Positions 12,773 through 23,411 of a DNA stretch of 64,000 nt are shown piece by piece. Location of the stretch: NCBI RefSeq assembly GCF_033807575.1, contig NC_084707.1, forward strand, positions 10,898,550-10,962,549, given 5' to 3'. Origin of the DNA: Cydia pomonella (lineage: Eukaryota; Arthropoda; Insecta; Lepidoptera; Tortricidae). Each line of letters begins with the position of its first letter. Positions within the stretch are counted from its first letter, which is position 1. The notes beneath the pieces are model-generated. The model was given only the letters and a program-made list of their open reading frames with translations, did no database searches and was not told the DNA's origin. The position numbers and the translations under genes were made by a program.

Positions 12773-12900
12773 GCAGTGGCAGCATGGTTCCATTTTTATC
12801 GTTTGTCACTATGCCCGTCACTTTCGCACTTACATACTTGTTAGAACGTGACAGGCATGGTGACAAATGATAAGGGGCCGACCATCTTCATCTTCTGCTG
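12773..12900. repeat. MITE family C, copy 1
   Basis: CAGCAGTGGCAGCATGGTTC at the left and GCCGACCATCTTCATCTTCT at the right, with a central inverted pair around GTCACTATGCCCGTCAC and GTGACAGGCATGGTGAC. Confidence 0.55.
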
Positions 12901-15799
12901 GTATAAATTTACAGTAAGCAGTAATATATTGTTTAATACGTATTGCTTAATACGCACGAACAAAAAAGTTCAGCTAATACGACCAGAGTCGTAGCTGAAA
13001 GTTTGTTAAAGTTTACAGATCGTAATAGATTAGCATTTGTAGCTGCAATGTCAGTATATTTACTTTACAAAGCCTATAGTAAACACCCCTATAATGGAAC
13101 AGGCCCCAGTAATGGGATGGTATAGGCAAATCCTGTAAAATAAGTATTTATCATAAGTTTTAAATACCGGCAACATTTTACCATAAACAAGAGTAATAGA
13201 GCTTTTTTAAGTTTGATGTTTCATTGGACTTTTTTTAATTTTAAAATTAATGGCGCATACATCCCATGACTGTAGCAATAAAACATAGTTTTAATTTATT
13301 AATAATGTTGAAACCATTGCAGTATATTTCATTAAATACATTGAAATAATAAAGGACAAATATAACATTCAACTTTTAACGCATAAAGTGGTAGAAATTT
13401 GACAGGTGCCGAGAAAATATCAAAATACTACAAATTTTCTCTTAAATGTCCCATGACTGGTGCCGTTAACATAAGTGATTTTACTCAGTTGTCAATCCAA
13501 AAGCTAAACAGTTTAGTTCACTTTGTTTTTTATGACATTACCTATAGGTAGGCTGTGTTAATTTGCGGCCGGGTAAAAACCTAAGCGTTTTTTTTTAAAC
13601 ACCTATAAATATAAAAGGTACGATATATGGACAAACAGACAATAGACATGGCGAAACTAAGAGTTACCTTTTTGCCATTCAGGGCGGCGATTTTTGAATT
13701 TCAAGCGCTCGATATCGTAACTCGAAAATCTGTGGGAGACGGCGTTATGTTATTTTTGAAATCCGAGCGATAGAAAATATTGACCACTCGTTTTCAATTA
13801 TATTAGTAGAATTTAAATGCCTAGTAGTGGAGATATTATTAAAGGGAGAACACGAAATCGAGCGATCGAAATAAAAAAATCGACCCCCTGGCCCTACGGA
13901 TCCAACAAAAAATGTTCTTCCTTTTTGTCAGTCGGTGAAAAATAGTAATTAATAGTAACTTTATTGTGATTCGGTCGATATACCGAGTGAATCATGAATC
14001 TGAGTAGGCATGATATTAGTAATCAACCAGTGTTGCAACATCGAAACCCATTTTATAAATGGAGTCATCAAGTTTAGCGAATTCCGATAATAAGAATAGA
14101 ATTAATGAGGGAATGTGAATTTGAATTTGAGGAAAAAATAAATGGATTAATTAACTATGTGTATTGATCACGATATTCCTGTAAAGGGATTAATTAGTAC
14201 CTGAATATGTAATTATCACCTGGCCAACTCTAAAATACTTTCTTTATGCAGGGTGTTTATTTAGTCACCTGCAATAATTTACGGGGTGAATATATAGGTC
14301 ATACGGAGCAACTTTTATTATGGGACCAATCACGAAATCACGAAAAAAAATTAATCTCCCATACAAAATGTCAAGGTCAGACAGCCAGAATGTATGAAAC
14401 AGCCAATTTTTTTTCGCGATTTCGGGGTTGGTCCCATAGTAAAAGTTGCTCAGTATGACCTTTATCTTCACCCTTTAAATGATTGCAGGTGACTAAATAA
14501 AATCCTGTATTTTAGACTAGCTCGACAGCAAAGTTTGTTAGTAGTAGGTACTTAAAAAATTAGTTCAGTTGACCTCAGTATATGTTTTTAATATATTTTT
14601 TTATATGTCGTCCGAGTCGACTATTTCTCTTCTGTAAATACCTGTAAGGTAGGGTCAATCCACCTATATGAATTTGCGCCTACTCTACTTCAACATGTCT
14701 GTAAGATGTGCTTACGCGTGCGCTCGTAAGGGACAGAACATACGCAATGCGCCAAATTAAAAACACGTTTTAACATTCCTGATAACATACCAAAAACAAC
14801 CTACGTAATTTGGTCGGGTTATTAGTTGCCCACTACAAATTTACTAAATTTTAAATTTTATTTATTATTATTTTTTTTTAATTTTACGATGGGGAATTAA
14901 AAAAATGAGGATGTGACAAGGACAAACAATCATAGACTGCTACTGAAAGTTCCATAAGAGCATCTCGTTCGGTCATCTGCCGGCTCTCCCATTTTATCTC
15001 TATACCATTGTACTCGTACCTCTATGCTGTAAGTAGTGCAAGTAATAGTTATCTAATAAGTAGCAAGTAGTGTAAGTATAGGTATTTCAACACAAATCGG
15101 ACTTATTTGACTTATAGCTTGCAGGTCCGCGCCGACTTTAACCGGCGCGCTACCGCTGCCGCCGCCGGGTCATCAAAACAGTCACGCCGACTTCACAATT
15201 TCACAATAAATTTGAAAACTACGCGCGTAAATTCTTTATGCGAATTCTGCTATTTGAATATATTTATGTTTAGTACTAGGTAAATAAATTATGCTGTTCT
15301 TGGATTCCTGTCGTGAGCTCTTCAGATTTTGGTCTATTTTTATCTCTGCTGATTCGTTGATATATCCAGTTTATCCTACTTTACTGGCTCCTCTCTCTGT
15401 CTGACGTCCGCATCTGCTAGCGCAATATCTTCAGCGTACACTAGCATGACTACCAACGACGGTTAGTCTATAGTAGAAAGGTGCTCAGGACAATAAAAGC
15501 CTACTACAGAACCAGTATCTGGTAACCTTTAGGATCTCAGTGCACACCAGATAATCGCGCGGAGAAGTCCAAGGCCATCTCCATATTCTACATGTCCAGG
15601 AGCAGCAAACGCAGAGACGTGTTAATCTTACTATATTTCTACATGTCGTTTTAGCGAAAGCAACCCAAATTTGTGAAATCCATATTTGAAACTTTGAGAT
15701 CGTACACTCTCGGATTAGTTGGTCAACTACACGCTTGAGAAACTTCAAAATAGGGGTAGAAATACTCCATCTCCCTTGTTTGGGAATTGTACCGTTGAA
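12901..15799. other. No gene seen outside the 14249 MITE
   Basis: Mostly AT-rich. A stretch at 13180-13480 resembles, in reverse, 41270-41480 (CATGGGACATTTAAGAGA / TCTTAAATGTCCCATG), so a repeat family is present. A small CpG patch lies at 15120-15195. Confidence 0.45.
14249..14507. mobile_element. Long-palindrome MITE
   Basis: Terminal inverted repeats CAGGGTGTTTATTTAGTCAC and its complement at the right end (GTGACTAAATAAAATCCTG). The interior also pairs: GGTCATACGGAGCAACTTTT against AAAAGTTGCTCAGTATGACC. Confidence 0.7.
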
Positions 15800-15885
15800 G
15801 AAAAATCGGCCAAGTGCGAGTCGGACTCGCACAGGAAGGGTTCCGTACCATTATCTATAAAAACGGTCACCCATCCAAGTACTGA

Positions 15886-15888
<3 letters not shown>

Positions 15889-15919
<31 letters not shown>

Positions 15920-16707
15920 CTAGGGGGGAAAATGCATTACGCATACCACCCGGGTGCGGGGGGCGACCCGAGTGGTTATGTGGGACTCCCGTCCAGGCTA
16001 ATGAGGCCGACGGTATACCCACTAAAAACCCCCCATATGTCACCTCGCCGCCTTATTGGTGGGGTTACGGGAACGCTTGCGCACTCATCCGCGACCCCAC
16101 CGGCGGCAGCCGCCCGCGAGCGGCTCCCTCGCAAATGCCCGAAGGCCCTTCACGCTAGGCGCGCCAGATGGTTCGACGCGCCTTCCTCCTCGGCCTCCGT
16201 CCTGCAGTGTAGCGGACCCCCCCGAGCCCGCCACAAGGAGGCCACGGGCGCCAGAAAACTCCCAGCGCCCGGCGGCAGATGAGGTTCATGGTTCTGCCGC
16301 AAACCACAACTCGGCTGCAGAGGACAGGGAGAACGGCACACCGTAATACCGACACTCCTCTTCCTCTGCAGCCCCACCAACGCCGCTACTGCGGAACGGC
16401 CCCGCCAAGTTCGCAGGGGATAGGGAGAGTGGCGCATCGTGATACCATCACGCCTCTTCCCCTGCGATCCCACCTCGGCCGTCGAGGATAGGGAGAACGG
16501 CTCACCGCAATACCGACACTCCTCTTCCTCGACGGTCCGCCTCCAGCGCGTCACAAGCGGGCTCACCAAGCCCACTTGGAGCGTCCTCCTCGGGCCAGCC
16601 CGCACCTCAAACAGGCCGGCCCTGGCTGCCTCTTCGCTTCACCGTGGGTGACCAAGCCACGGCTACTAAGCCCCTCCACCACGACAAGGTGGGCAACCCG
16701 CGGGGGG
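15889..16707 (-). mobile_element. GC-rich retroelement with poly-A tail inserted in the 5S-like SINE
   Basis: A run of 31 T (poly-A on the minus strand) opens the insert. Identical 16-base duplications atccaagtactgaccc flank it at 15873-15888 and 16708-16723, so it is a target-primed insertion. The body is far richer in GC than its surroundings. On the minus strand EEEECRYCGEPFSLSS is followed by degenerate repeats of the same motif, resembling a Cys-x2-Cys zinc knuckle. No reverse transcriptase part remains. Likely a 5'-truncated or non-autonomous LINE. Family unknown to me. Confidence 0.75.
16315..16534 (-). repeat. Three tandem hairpin units inside the retroelement
   Basis: Units at 16315-16371, 16412-16466 and 16480-16534 share a core (..GACACTCCTCTTCC.. 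type) and are closed by different but self-complementary arms: CTGCAGAGG/CCTCTGCAG, CGCAGGGG/CCCCTGCG and CGTCGAGG/CCTCGACG. Confidence 0.75.
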
Positions 16708-17414
16708 ATCCAAGTACTGACCCCGCCCAACTTTGCTTAACTTCGGTGATTGGATGAGAGCCTCGAGATTGGAAAGAAATATTTAGTTTATTCTGTTTTT
16801 AGTATTTGTTGATATAGCGGCAACAGAAATACATAATCTGTAGAAATTTCCACTGGCTAACTATCACAGTTCATGATATACAGCCTGTGGTGACAGACGG
16901 ACGGACGGACAGCGGAGTCTCAGTAATAGGGTCCCGTTTGACCCTTTGGGTACGGAAACCTAAAAAGCATATGTTGTAAGGTTGGCTACGATCATACGAT
17001 GACCACCCCACAACCGTACTTTATCAGTATCAGACCCGTACTTTATCTTTATCAGTAGGCAGGTGCCTAAAAGTTCAATGCACGACGCGACGCGTGACGC
17101 GCGTTCAATGTCACTTTGCCGCCTTAGGCCATCGATTTTGTACAAAAATCCGTTGCAGGCACGCCTTTCTCAAACGTACGCAATGCAGTCTTTTTAAAAA
17201 CAACGTTTCCGGGCATGTTTGAGAAAAGTCGATAAAATTTTAATTCCAGCGCCGTGCCGGGTATATATGTCAGCACTGTCAGCACGCCGCCGCCGGTTTT
17301 TGGGCTGCGGCGCGGATCTCCATCTAGCTCTTAGCGTAATTGCGCTACTTGATTGGTATTGGTATCAATTTAAAGTACTTTTATATTACCTATTTAATAT
17401 TATTCCTTTGGGTT

Positions 17415-17456
17415 TACCATATGTTAATAATGTGTATCCATTATTAACATATGGTA
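17415..17456. other. Perfect 18-base inverted repeat
   Basis: TACCATATGTTAATAATG and its exact complement are separated by a six-base loop (TGTATC). It sits just before the LINE relic. It could be a cruciform-forming site or the end of a lost foldback element. Confidence 0.8.
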
Positions 17457-18057
17457 TCATTTACTGAGGAAACTCTGTCGATGTACAGTCTACTTTTTTT
17501 TGCAGAAGAGATGTATACGCACCATCTACCGCTTGCATTACCAACATTCGATTCGAAGTATTTTTTAAAAAAGGGTCTTCTCACTCTTCCCGGTATATAT
17601 ATAATGGAATTATGTCTATTTGTTAAAAATTACCCACACTATTTTATTACAAAAAACTCGTTAAAAGAAAATATAAGGTCCCAATATAAATTTAATTTAC
17701 TGCGTCCAATTGCTAACAATACGATGTATTATAAGAGCACATTTTTAACGGCAATACGTGTTTTTAATGAACTACCTAACGAATTAAAAATGTTGCAAGG
17801 TAATATTTTTAAGTATAGGTTAAAGAAATGGCTGATTGAGAAAGTGTACTACAATCTTAAAGAATTTTTTGACGATGCAATGTGGCGACAAAATGTAAAT
17901 AATTAGTTAATGTAGTGTATATTTACTTTATAAGTAGTTTTAAGAATCATATTGTATGTTCGCAAAGGGCAGCTGTTGATACCATTTTTTTGTACAGATC
18001 ATCTACATGTATACCTACACAGTGGACAATAAAAACTTTCTTATTCTTATTCTTAAG
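17451..18057 (+). pseudogene. LINE reverse transcriptase C-terminus with 3' tail
   Basis: Open to the TAG at 17904-17906. From about 17544 it reads FDSKYFLKKGLLTLPGIYIM, ELCLFVKNYPHYF, KSTFLTAIRVFNELPNELK and WLIEKVYYNLKEFF, a pattern I know from the last 120 residues of jockey/CR1-like non-LTR elements. The catalytic domains are gone. The 3' tail ends in (TTCTTA)n near 18050. The first 30 codons look unrelated. Confidence 0.75.
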
Positions 18058-18319
18058 ACGTGTGAATAAAACATGAAAATAATGTTTGAAGGGTGGCACT
18101 GAGCAAAACCATTTTCAGGCCATTTTTACCAATGGAAACGTTGCTCTAAAAATGGCCTGAAAATGGTCATATAAAAGGGTAGTGAGGGGCATGTTGAGCA
18201 AGCTATATCTCCAAAACTAAACATGCGACGCGGGAACCCAATATGGCGAAAAGTGAGGTCTGCGGCAAGGGAACACAGTACTCGTATGCTTCGTTGGTAG
18301 TATTTGGATTCAAAAGTAA

Positions 18320-18395
18320 ATAAAAACCGGCCAAGAACATGTCGGGCCATGCTCAGTGATAGAGTTCCGTAGTTACCCTTCCGTCACAATAGGTT
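18320..18395 (+). repeat. Left end of the CGGCCAAGAACATG repeat group
   Basis: AAACCGGCCAAGAACATGTC then GGGCCATGCTCAGTGATAGA, the same head as the copy at 52299. No matching right end nearby. Confidence 0.5.
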
Positions 18396-19098
18396 AAACG
18401 GGAGATATTAGTGTAGTAGATTGTTAACCAAGGGATGAAATGGTGCCCTTCACCCGAGTTAAACACTCTACTTTTCTTATCAAATGCGAGGACACCAAAT
18501 AAAGCATTGGAATTTTACGTAATCAGTAATTAAAGTAACAGACAAAGCCATTTTTTTTTCTTTAGAACTTACTGTCGGAGACGTAGTAATGGAGATAAAT
18601 AATCCATAGCGAAAAGCATTTAGTTTGCAATATTTATGAAAAACACATATTTTTCACAAATTGCAGTAATTTCAAAATGATTTGTCGATGTATTTGTCAT
18701 ACTTTACTTTAATATGAATATCAGCGGGATTGCCTCTTACCTTTATTTTTTTCTCTTTTGATATGAAACTTCCACTACCAAATCGTCAACGGCATGAATC
18801 CGCATGAATGGCATGAATGGTGGTCTTATAATATTTAACTAATAACAATTATACAAGTAAAATAAATAATGCCAAATAACTTTTGAAAACCCATATGTCG
18901 TAATAATGTTTAATTTTGGCATGTACGTCTTTTTACTTCACAGTAAAGCTGAGTGAGACTTTTTGCGATAATTTAAAACTTAACTGATGCCCGATGAATT
19001 GCCGGCCGCATCGTTGGTACAAAGCCTTAGATTTAAACTAGTTATAGTAATCCTCTGTATATCCATTATGTATATTGTTTGAATTGATACCAATATTT

Positions 19099-19370
19099 CA
19101 CACACATTTTAAGACTTTGGAAGTGTCTCTCGCGCAAACTATTTAGTTTAGAAAAAATGATATTAAAAACCTCAATATCATTTTTGAAGACCTATCCATA
19201 GATAACCCCACCCCACACGTATGGGTTTGATGAAAAAATTTTTTTTGAGTTTCCCCAAAATTTATTGTTTTTTGAACAGATAAAAGTGGCGGTGACATAA
19301 ACGGACACACAGACGGACATATCGAATCTATAAGGGTTCCGTTTTTTGCCATTTGGCTACGGAACCCTAA
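19099..19370 (+). repeat. Composite lepidopteran repeat, shortened copy
   Basis: Contains CTCTCGCGCAAACTATTTAG, CACACGTATGGGTTTGATGA and the right terminus GCCATTTGGCTACGGAACCC. The left head is missing. Confidence 0.7.
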
Positions 19371-19938
19371 AAATGCTTTTTTAATATCAGGAAAGTTGTG
19401 CTAGTAAGTAACAACTGATCTCGATTAACACCACCGTATTTCCAATTTAAATCCAACGGTGGGCTGACACATCATAGGTAATTAATGAATGTGAAAAATA
19501 AATAATTTGAACATTCATAGATATTGCTTTATTTAATAAAATTATAGCCACGAGAGGTCCAACCTTAGTTGATTGAGCTAAAATATGTATAAAATTATTA
19601 ATAGTCACAAATCACAGGAAGATAATTTATCACTAGAAAGAAAAATAAACGATCTCTCTAAGTAAATCTAAATAATTATTAACTACGTACAATAATATCA
19701 CGATTGAAAGACCTACATTATGCACTGAAATATTGTAGTACCTATTATTACGCATGATACTATAGAGATTCTCAAGAAATATAAATCATCTATTAGATGG
19801 CTATATTTTAGTAGAACTTCCACAACAGTACATTTCTACAAGTAGGCTAATTATTCTAGGCGACTTTTAATAAAAGCACATATCCTAAACCTACCTACAA
19901 TCAATGAAGACAGAAAAAAATATAGGTATGATATATGG

Positions 19939-20075
19939 CAGTGTTGGCCGAACGTTTATTGCAATTGACCAATAACCATTACAAATTGAACCGTAACCCG
20001 TAACGGACGGTTACAGTTTACGGTTCAATTTGTAATGGTTAATGGTCAATTGCATCAAGGTTTCGGCCAACACTG
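19939..20075. mobile_element. hAT MITE with 8-base duplication
   Basis: Ends CAGTGTTGGCCGAA and TTCGGCCAACACTG, near-complete palindrome around CCGTAACCCGTAACGG. Exact 8-base duplications atatatgg at 19931-19938 and 20076-20083. Confidence 0.88.
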
Positions 20076-20083
20076 ATATATGG

Positions 20084-22300
20084 TACTACTATAAAGGTCT
20101 AAATGAGGCTAAGCGAAATTCTGCTAACGTAAAGAAACGATTATCACAATAATATGACTACTAAAATACAGGAAATGTACAAAGAGGCAACACCAATTCT
20201 ATATATATTTACGCGAGAATCTTTTTTATTATGTAACCTGCATTACGTATGGATGACTGTGCATCACATTATCAGTACACTCTTGATGTTTATCGTCAAC
20301 GGATTTCACATATTAACAATTTATTGTTGACCCATAAATAAACAATGTGATACGACTTTTACGATACACATAGGTACCTACACCTACATTGCGTATTACT
20401 TACACTATAAATTATCTACTTATAGACTGACGTTAAGCGTATGTTTGTTTAAACTAGATATCTTAAAATTAAAAATAATTTTAAAAGATGTCCATGTATT
20501 AATGGCCCATGGCTATTCACGTGATTTCCGGCCGATAGATTTCCTACAGCGTATGCGGTTTAATATACTTAGGTAGGTATAAGTAATCAATCGTTTATTC
20601 AACAGTGTTAATAAATGCTATTTAATTTAGTATATAAAATATATATAAAATAATAATATTACGGGTGGTTGTTTTTCATTTAGGTATTGCTTGTGCAGGG
20701 TACGAATTAAATTAATCATTGAATAACAAATAATTAAAAATGTGTAATTTGAAAGAGTAGCGAAATTGTCACTTAAGTATATACATGTACGTGTTAACCT
20801 ACATATGCAAATCGAACCATTAGCTCCGAGTTTTACGGCTATAGTGCGGCGGGTTATGCAGGCGAGTGTGACGGATGGACGGCGGCGGCGCCCGGTGGCA
20901 TAAGGTCAGCGTTATTCAATTGACAGACACCGTAAAGGCGCTGTTTTACCATTTTAGTGCTAACTATCAATCAAACAACCAAACGATTTATGAAAACATG
21001 TGCAACACTCATTACGGAGCTCCGCTATTAGCTACAAGTTAATCACAAAATTAGTACTAAGTAAGAACCTAATTAAATCGCAATATCAAATGTTTATATT
21101 ATTACCGCCGTTAACGTAATAGATAATACAATGCGTGACGTGACGACAGTAAGAATACTTTGGAAAACATTGAAAGCAGGACATTTCCTATATTTACTGG
21201 CATTAGTGTAGGATAATTCGAATAATTACAAGCTCTGTATTTCAGGTACACGTGCTTTTATGATTTACCAACTCCGGAGTTGTCTTGAGAAAATTATATG
21301 TCTACCTTAAGCTTCCATACCATTCAGACTGAAATCATTTTTATTTTTTGGTTACAAAATATCTCATTTTAAGGCACACCTAAAACGTTTTCTATGAAGA
21401 ATAATAATAATATAATTATTATAAAAGCACTTCGGCAACATACATATTAGTGTTACTAAGAATGAATCATCCATTAGGTATATAAATACATAGTTCGCTT
21501 TTGCCTAAAGAATGCAGCGGAGCGAGAAGTGCAGGTTTATTTACTTTGCAGGAAGGCGGCAACGACCTTCCCTAGAGTTAAACTATTAAAAATAATGATC
21601 GACTGTTTTCAGGAAGCTTATATACTTCGGAGAGCCTACCGCGCTGTTCGCTGTACGCTCTCTGCTAACCGAACCTCCTCCCTACACCTATATTGAACTT
21701 TGTGCAACTTATGTATACGATACCTAATGGAACTGCTGCAAAGTACCTAGTTGCATAATATTACACAATTTTAATATGCATTGTACAGTTATAACCACAA
21801 TAAATCGTTGCCTAATTAAAAACACTATGAAGCGCTATACCTATGGTTAGACATCCATATTTTTTGCACAATTAAAAATTACCTAGTAGAATCTATAATT
21901 AATATTTTTTGCAGTGTTTTAAAAATAATAACAAATGCTTGACGGTGATTAAATATTGTATCAAACTAACTAAATGTAATCTATGAGGTGAAAAGTACAA
22001 AAATAATTAAATGTCAGTCTCAGACAAATACTTAAATCGATACATAATCCAGGTTTACAATGCACAAAACGTGCCCGTTTAATCATAATCATGGGTAGAG
22101 TAGACATGGCAACCCACTAACAAATTGTCATATGCAGGTTTCCACCCTTTTACGACGAATTCCTGGTATTGTCCGGCTTATTTGAAAGCGTTTTCATTTT
22201 TATTACATTTTACCCTAGACTAGAGTTACATCGAGTTAAGAATATTGAGTAGGTACAGAATGCATTAGGAAAACACAGTTTGTGTGGCATTCGAGATAGT
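20084..22300. other. No gene seen; GC-rich patch
   Basis: AT-rich. A CpG patch at 20840-20940 (GGACGGCGGCGGCGCCCGG) stands out but has no supported exon. Confidence 0.45.
21617..21624 (-). promoter_or_regulatory. Possible TATA box
   Basis: TATATAAG on the minus strand downstream of a moderately GC-rich block (21640-21690), with ACAGTCGATC about 20 bases on, which loosely resembles an arthropod initiator. No coding exon was found after it. Confidence 0.2.
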
Positions 22301-22623
22301 GTCCAGACGGGATGATCAAATCCACCGATTTTATCAGGAAACATATTGGCGTCAATCTTAATATCTAACGTCCACACGTATTCAATTGAATCACCAATTT
22401 TAGATTTATGGTGAGATCGTGCGCTCGAAATAAATAAAACATGCCCCTCAACGCGCACACTAGCGTCGAAAATTGGCATTCTTGCGTCCGCATCTCCATT
22501 TGATGGGTCAAAATCTTAAAATTGAATCAAGTGGATCGGCAAACTAATTTCATTTTCGCGTACACACCACCTGATTTTATCAGGCAATTTAATCAGATTG
22601 GGCGATATTGACCACGTCTGGAC
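22301..22623. repeat. Possible inverted-repeat element
   Basis: GTCCAGACG at 22301 and CGTCTGGAC at 22615-22623. GATTTTATCAGG occurs near both ends in direct orientation. Short arms, so the call is weak. Confidence 0.4.
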
Positions 22624-23045
22624 TGGTCTTTTATTTAAAAATAGATAGGCGAAGTTGCATACATTTTATTGTATCTTGGATAGTTTAAGAACAACGCGAA
22701 AGTTAATTATTAGTAAATATTGACAACTATCTGAGGTACAATATTTTAATTTCCACGTGGCCAAAATCAAAATTATTTTTCATGTTGTCAAATTAGTGCA
22801 TGACAATTATAGTCTGTCAAACAACTAGCAGAAAAAGGCGCGAAATTCAAATGTTCTATGACAGACTATAGTATATAAATGCTAATTACTATGTTTTGCA
22901 CTGTACCTAACTATAACAGAAGTAAATACGTACACGGATGACGAGTAGTAAATTAAATTAGATCCGAGTACTTAGTAAACCGTTTCGATACTCTCCACAT
23001 AAATAAGTAAATTAATTACTGATTAGCTTTATAATAATCAACCAG

Positions 23046-23172
23046 AGGGGGAATGCTAGGGTCGGAAACGCGCATGTAACTCCTCTGGAGTTGCAGGCGT
23101 ACATAGGCTACGGAGACTGCTTGCCATCAGGCGGGCCGTATGCTTGTTTGCCACCGACGTAGTATAAAAAAA
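23046..23172. repeat. Short interspersed repeat (CTCCTCTGGAGTTGCAGGCG type), copy 1
   Basis: GAATGCTAGGGTCGG, CTCCTCTGGAGTTGCAGGCG, CATCAGGCGGGCCGTATGC and an A-run. Very common in moth genomes from memory. It borders the cyclase polyadenylation signal. Confidence 0.7.
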
Positions 23173-23178
23173 AACAAC

Positions 23179-23184
23179 TTTATT
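23179..23184 (-). terminator. Polyadenylation signal AATAAA of the cyclase gene
   Basis: AATAAA on the minus strand 123 bases after the TGA stop. It lies just before (in transcript direction) a short repeat at 23046-23172. No closer canonical signal is seen after the stop. Confidence 0.6.
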
Positions 23185-23306
23185 CACAAGCTGTAAAAAT
23201 TGGTTTAACACGTAAAATATTTCACTGTTTGACTATTTCTGGATACAGTTTGTTAGCTTGGCCACGAGGAAAAAGCATATTTTGTCATTTTAGAGATGCA
23301 GAGGCT

Positions 23307-23411
23307 TCACTGCGATAGAAGCGGGACGTTTGCCTCGGGGTCGCCGACGCGCTGCGCAGCTCCGTTAGCCAGCGTGTCCACACCGGCTGCTATCTCGGCA
23401 CCATGTGACCT
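23307..23411 (-). CDS. Adenylyl cyclase terminal exon
   Basis: 34 codons and a TGA stop: starts [11 protein letters not shown] and ends ANVPLLSQ. Acceptor tacag after a 4.7 kb intron. Phase 0 matches exon m. The tail is low in conservation, so the call rests on the splice site, frame, GC-rich codon use and a polyadenylation signal about 120 bases later. Confidence 0.85.
   Translation of the reverse strand, partial: RSHGAEIAAGVDTLANGAAQRVGDPEANVPLLSQ

Larger units (their letters stand above)
15800..16967 (-). repeat. 5S-rRNA-related SINE split by a retroelement
   Basis: Element pieces 15800-15888 and 16708-16967. Ends CGGCCAAGTGCGAGTCGGAC and GGGTACGGAAACCTAAAAA. Across the junction, the minus strand reads TCACCGAAGTTAAGC, then GGGGTCAGTACTTGGATGGG and TGACC, which match the 3' half of 5S rRNA with its internal promoter. 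The 819-base insert is described separately. Confidence 0.7.

Noticed and set aside
12943..13125. Small protein gene
   Set aside because: 60 codons in AT-rich DNA with no promoter, splice or similarity signal.
16056..16651. Host gene in the GC-rich 16 kb block
   Set aside because: The block is bounded by poly-T and an exact 16-base duplication, so it is an inserted retroelement.
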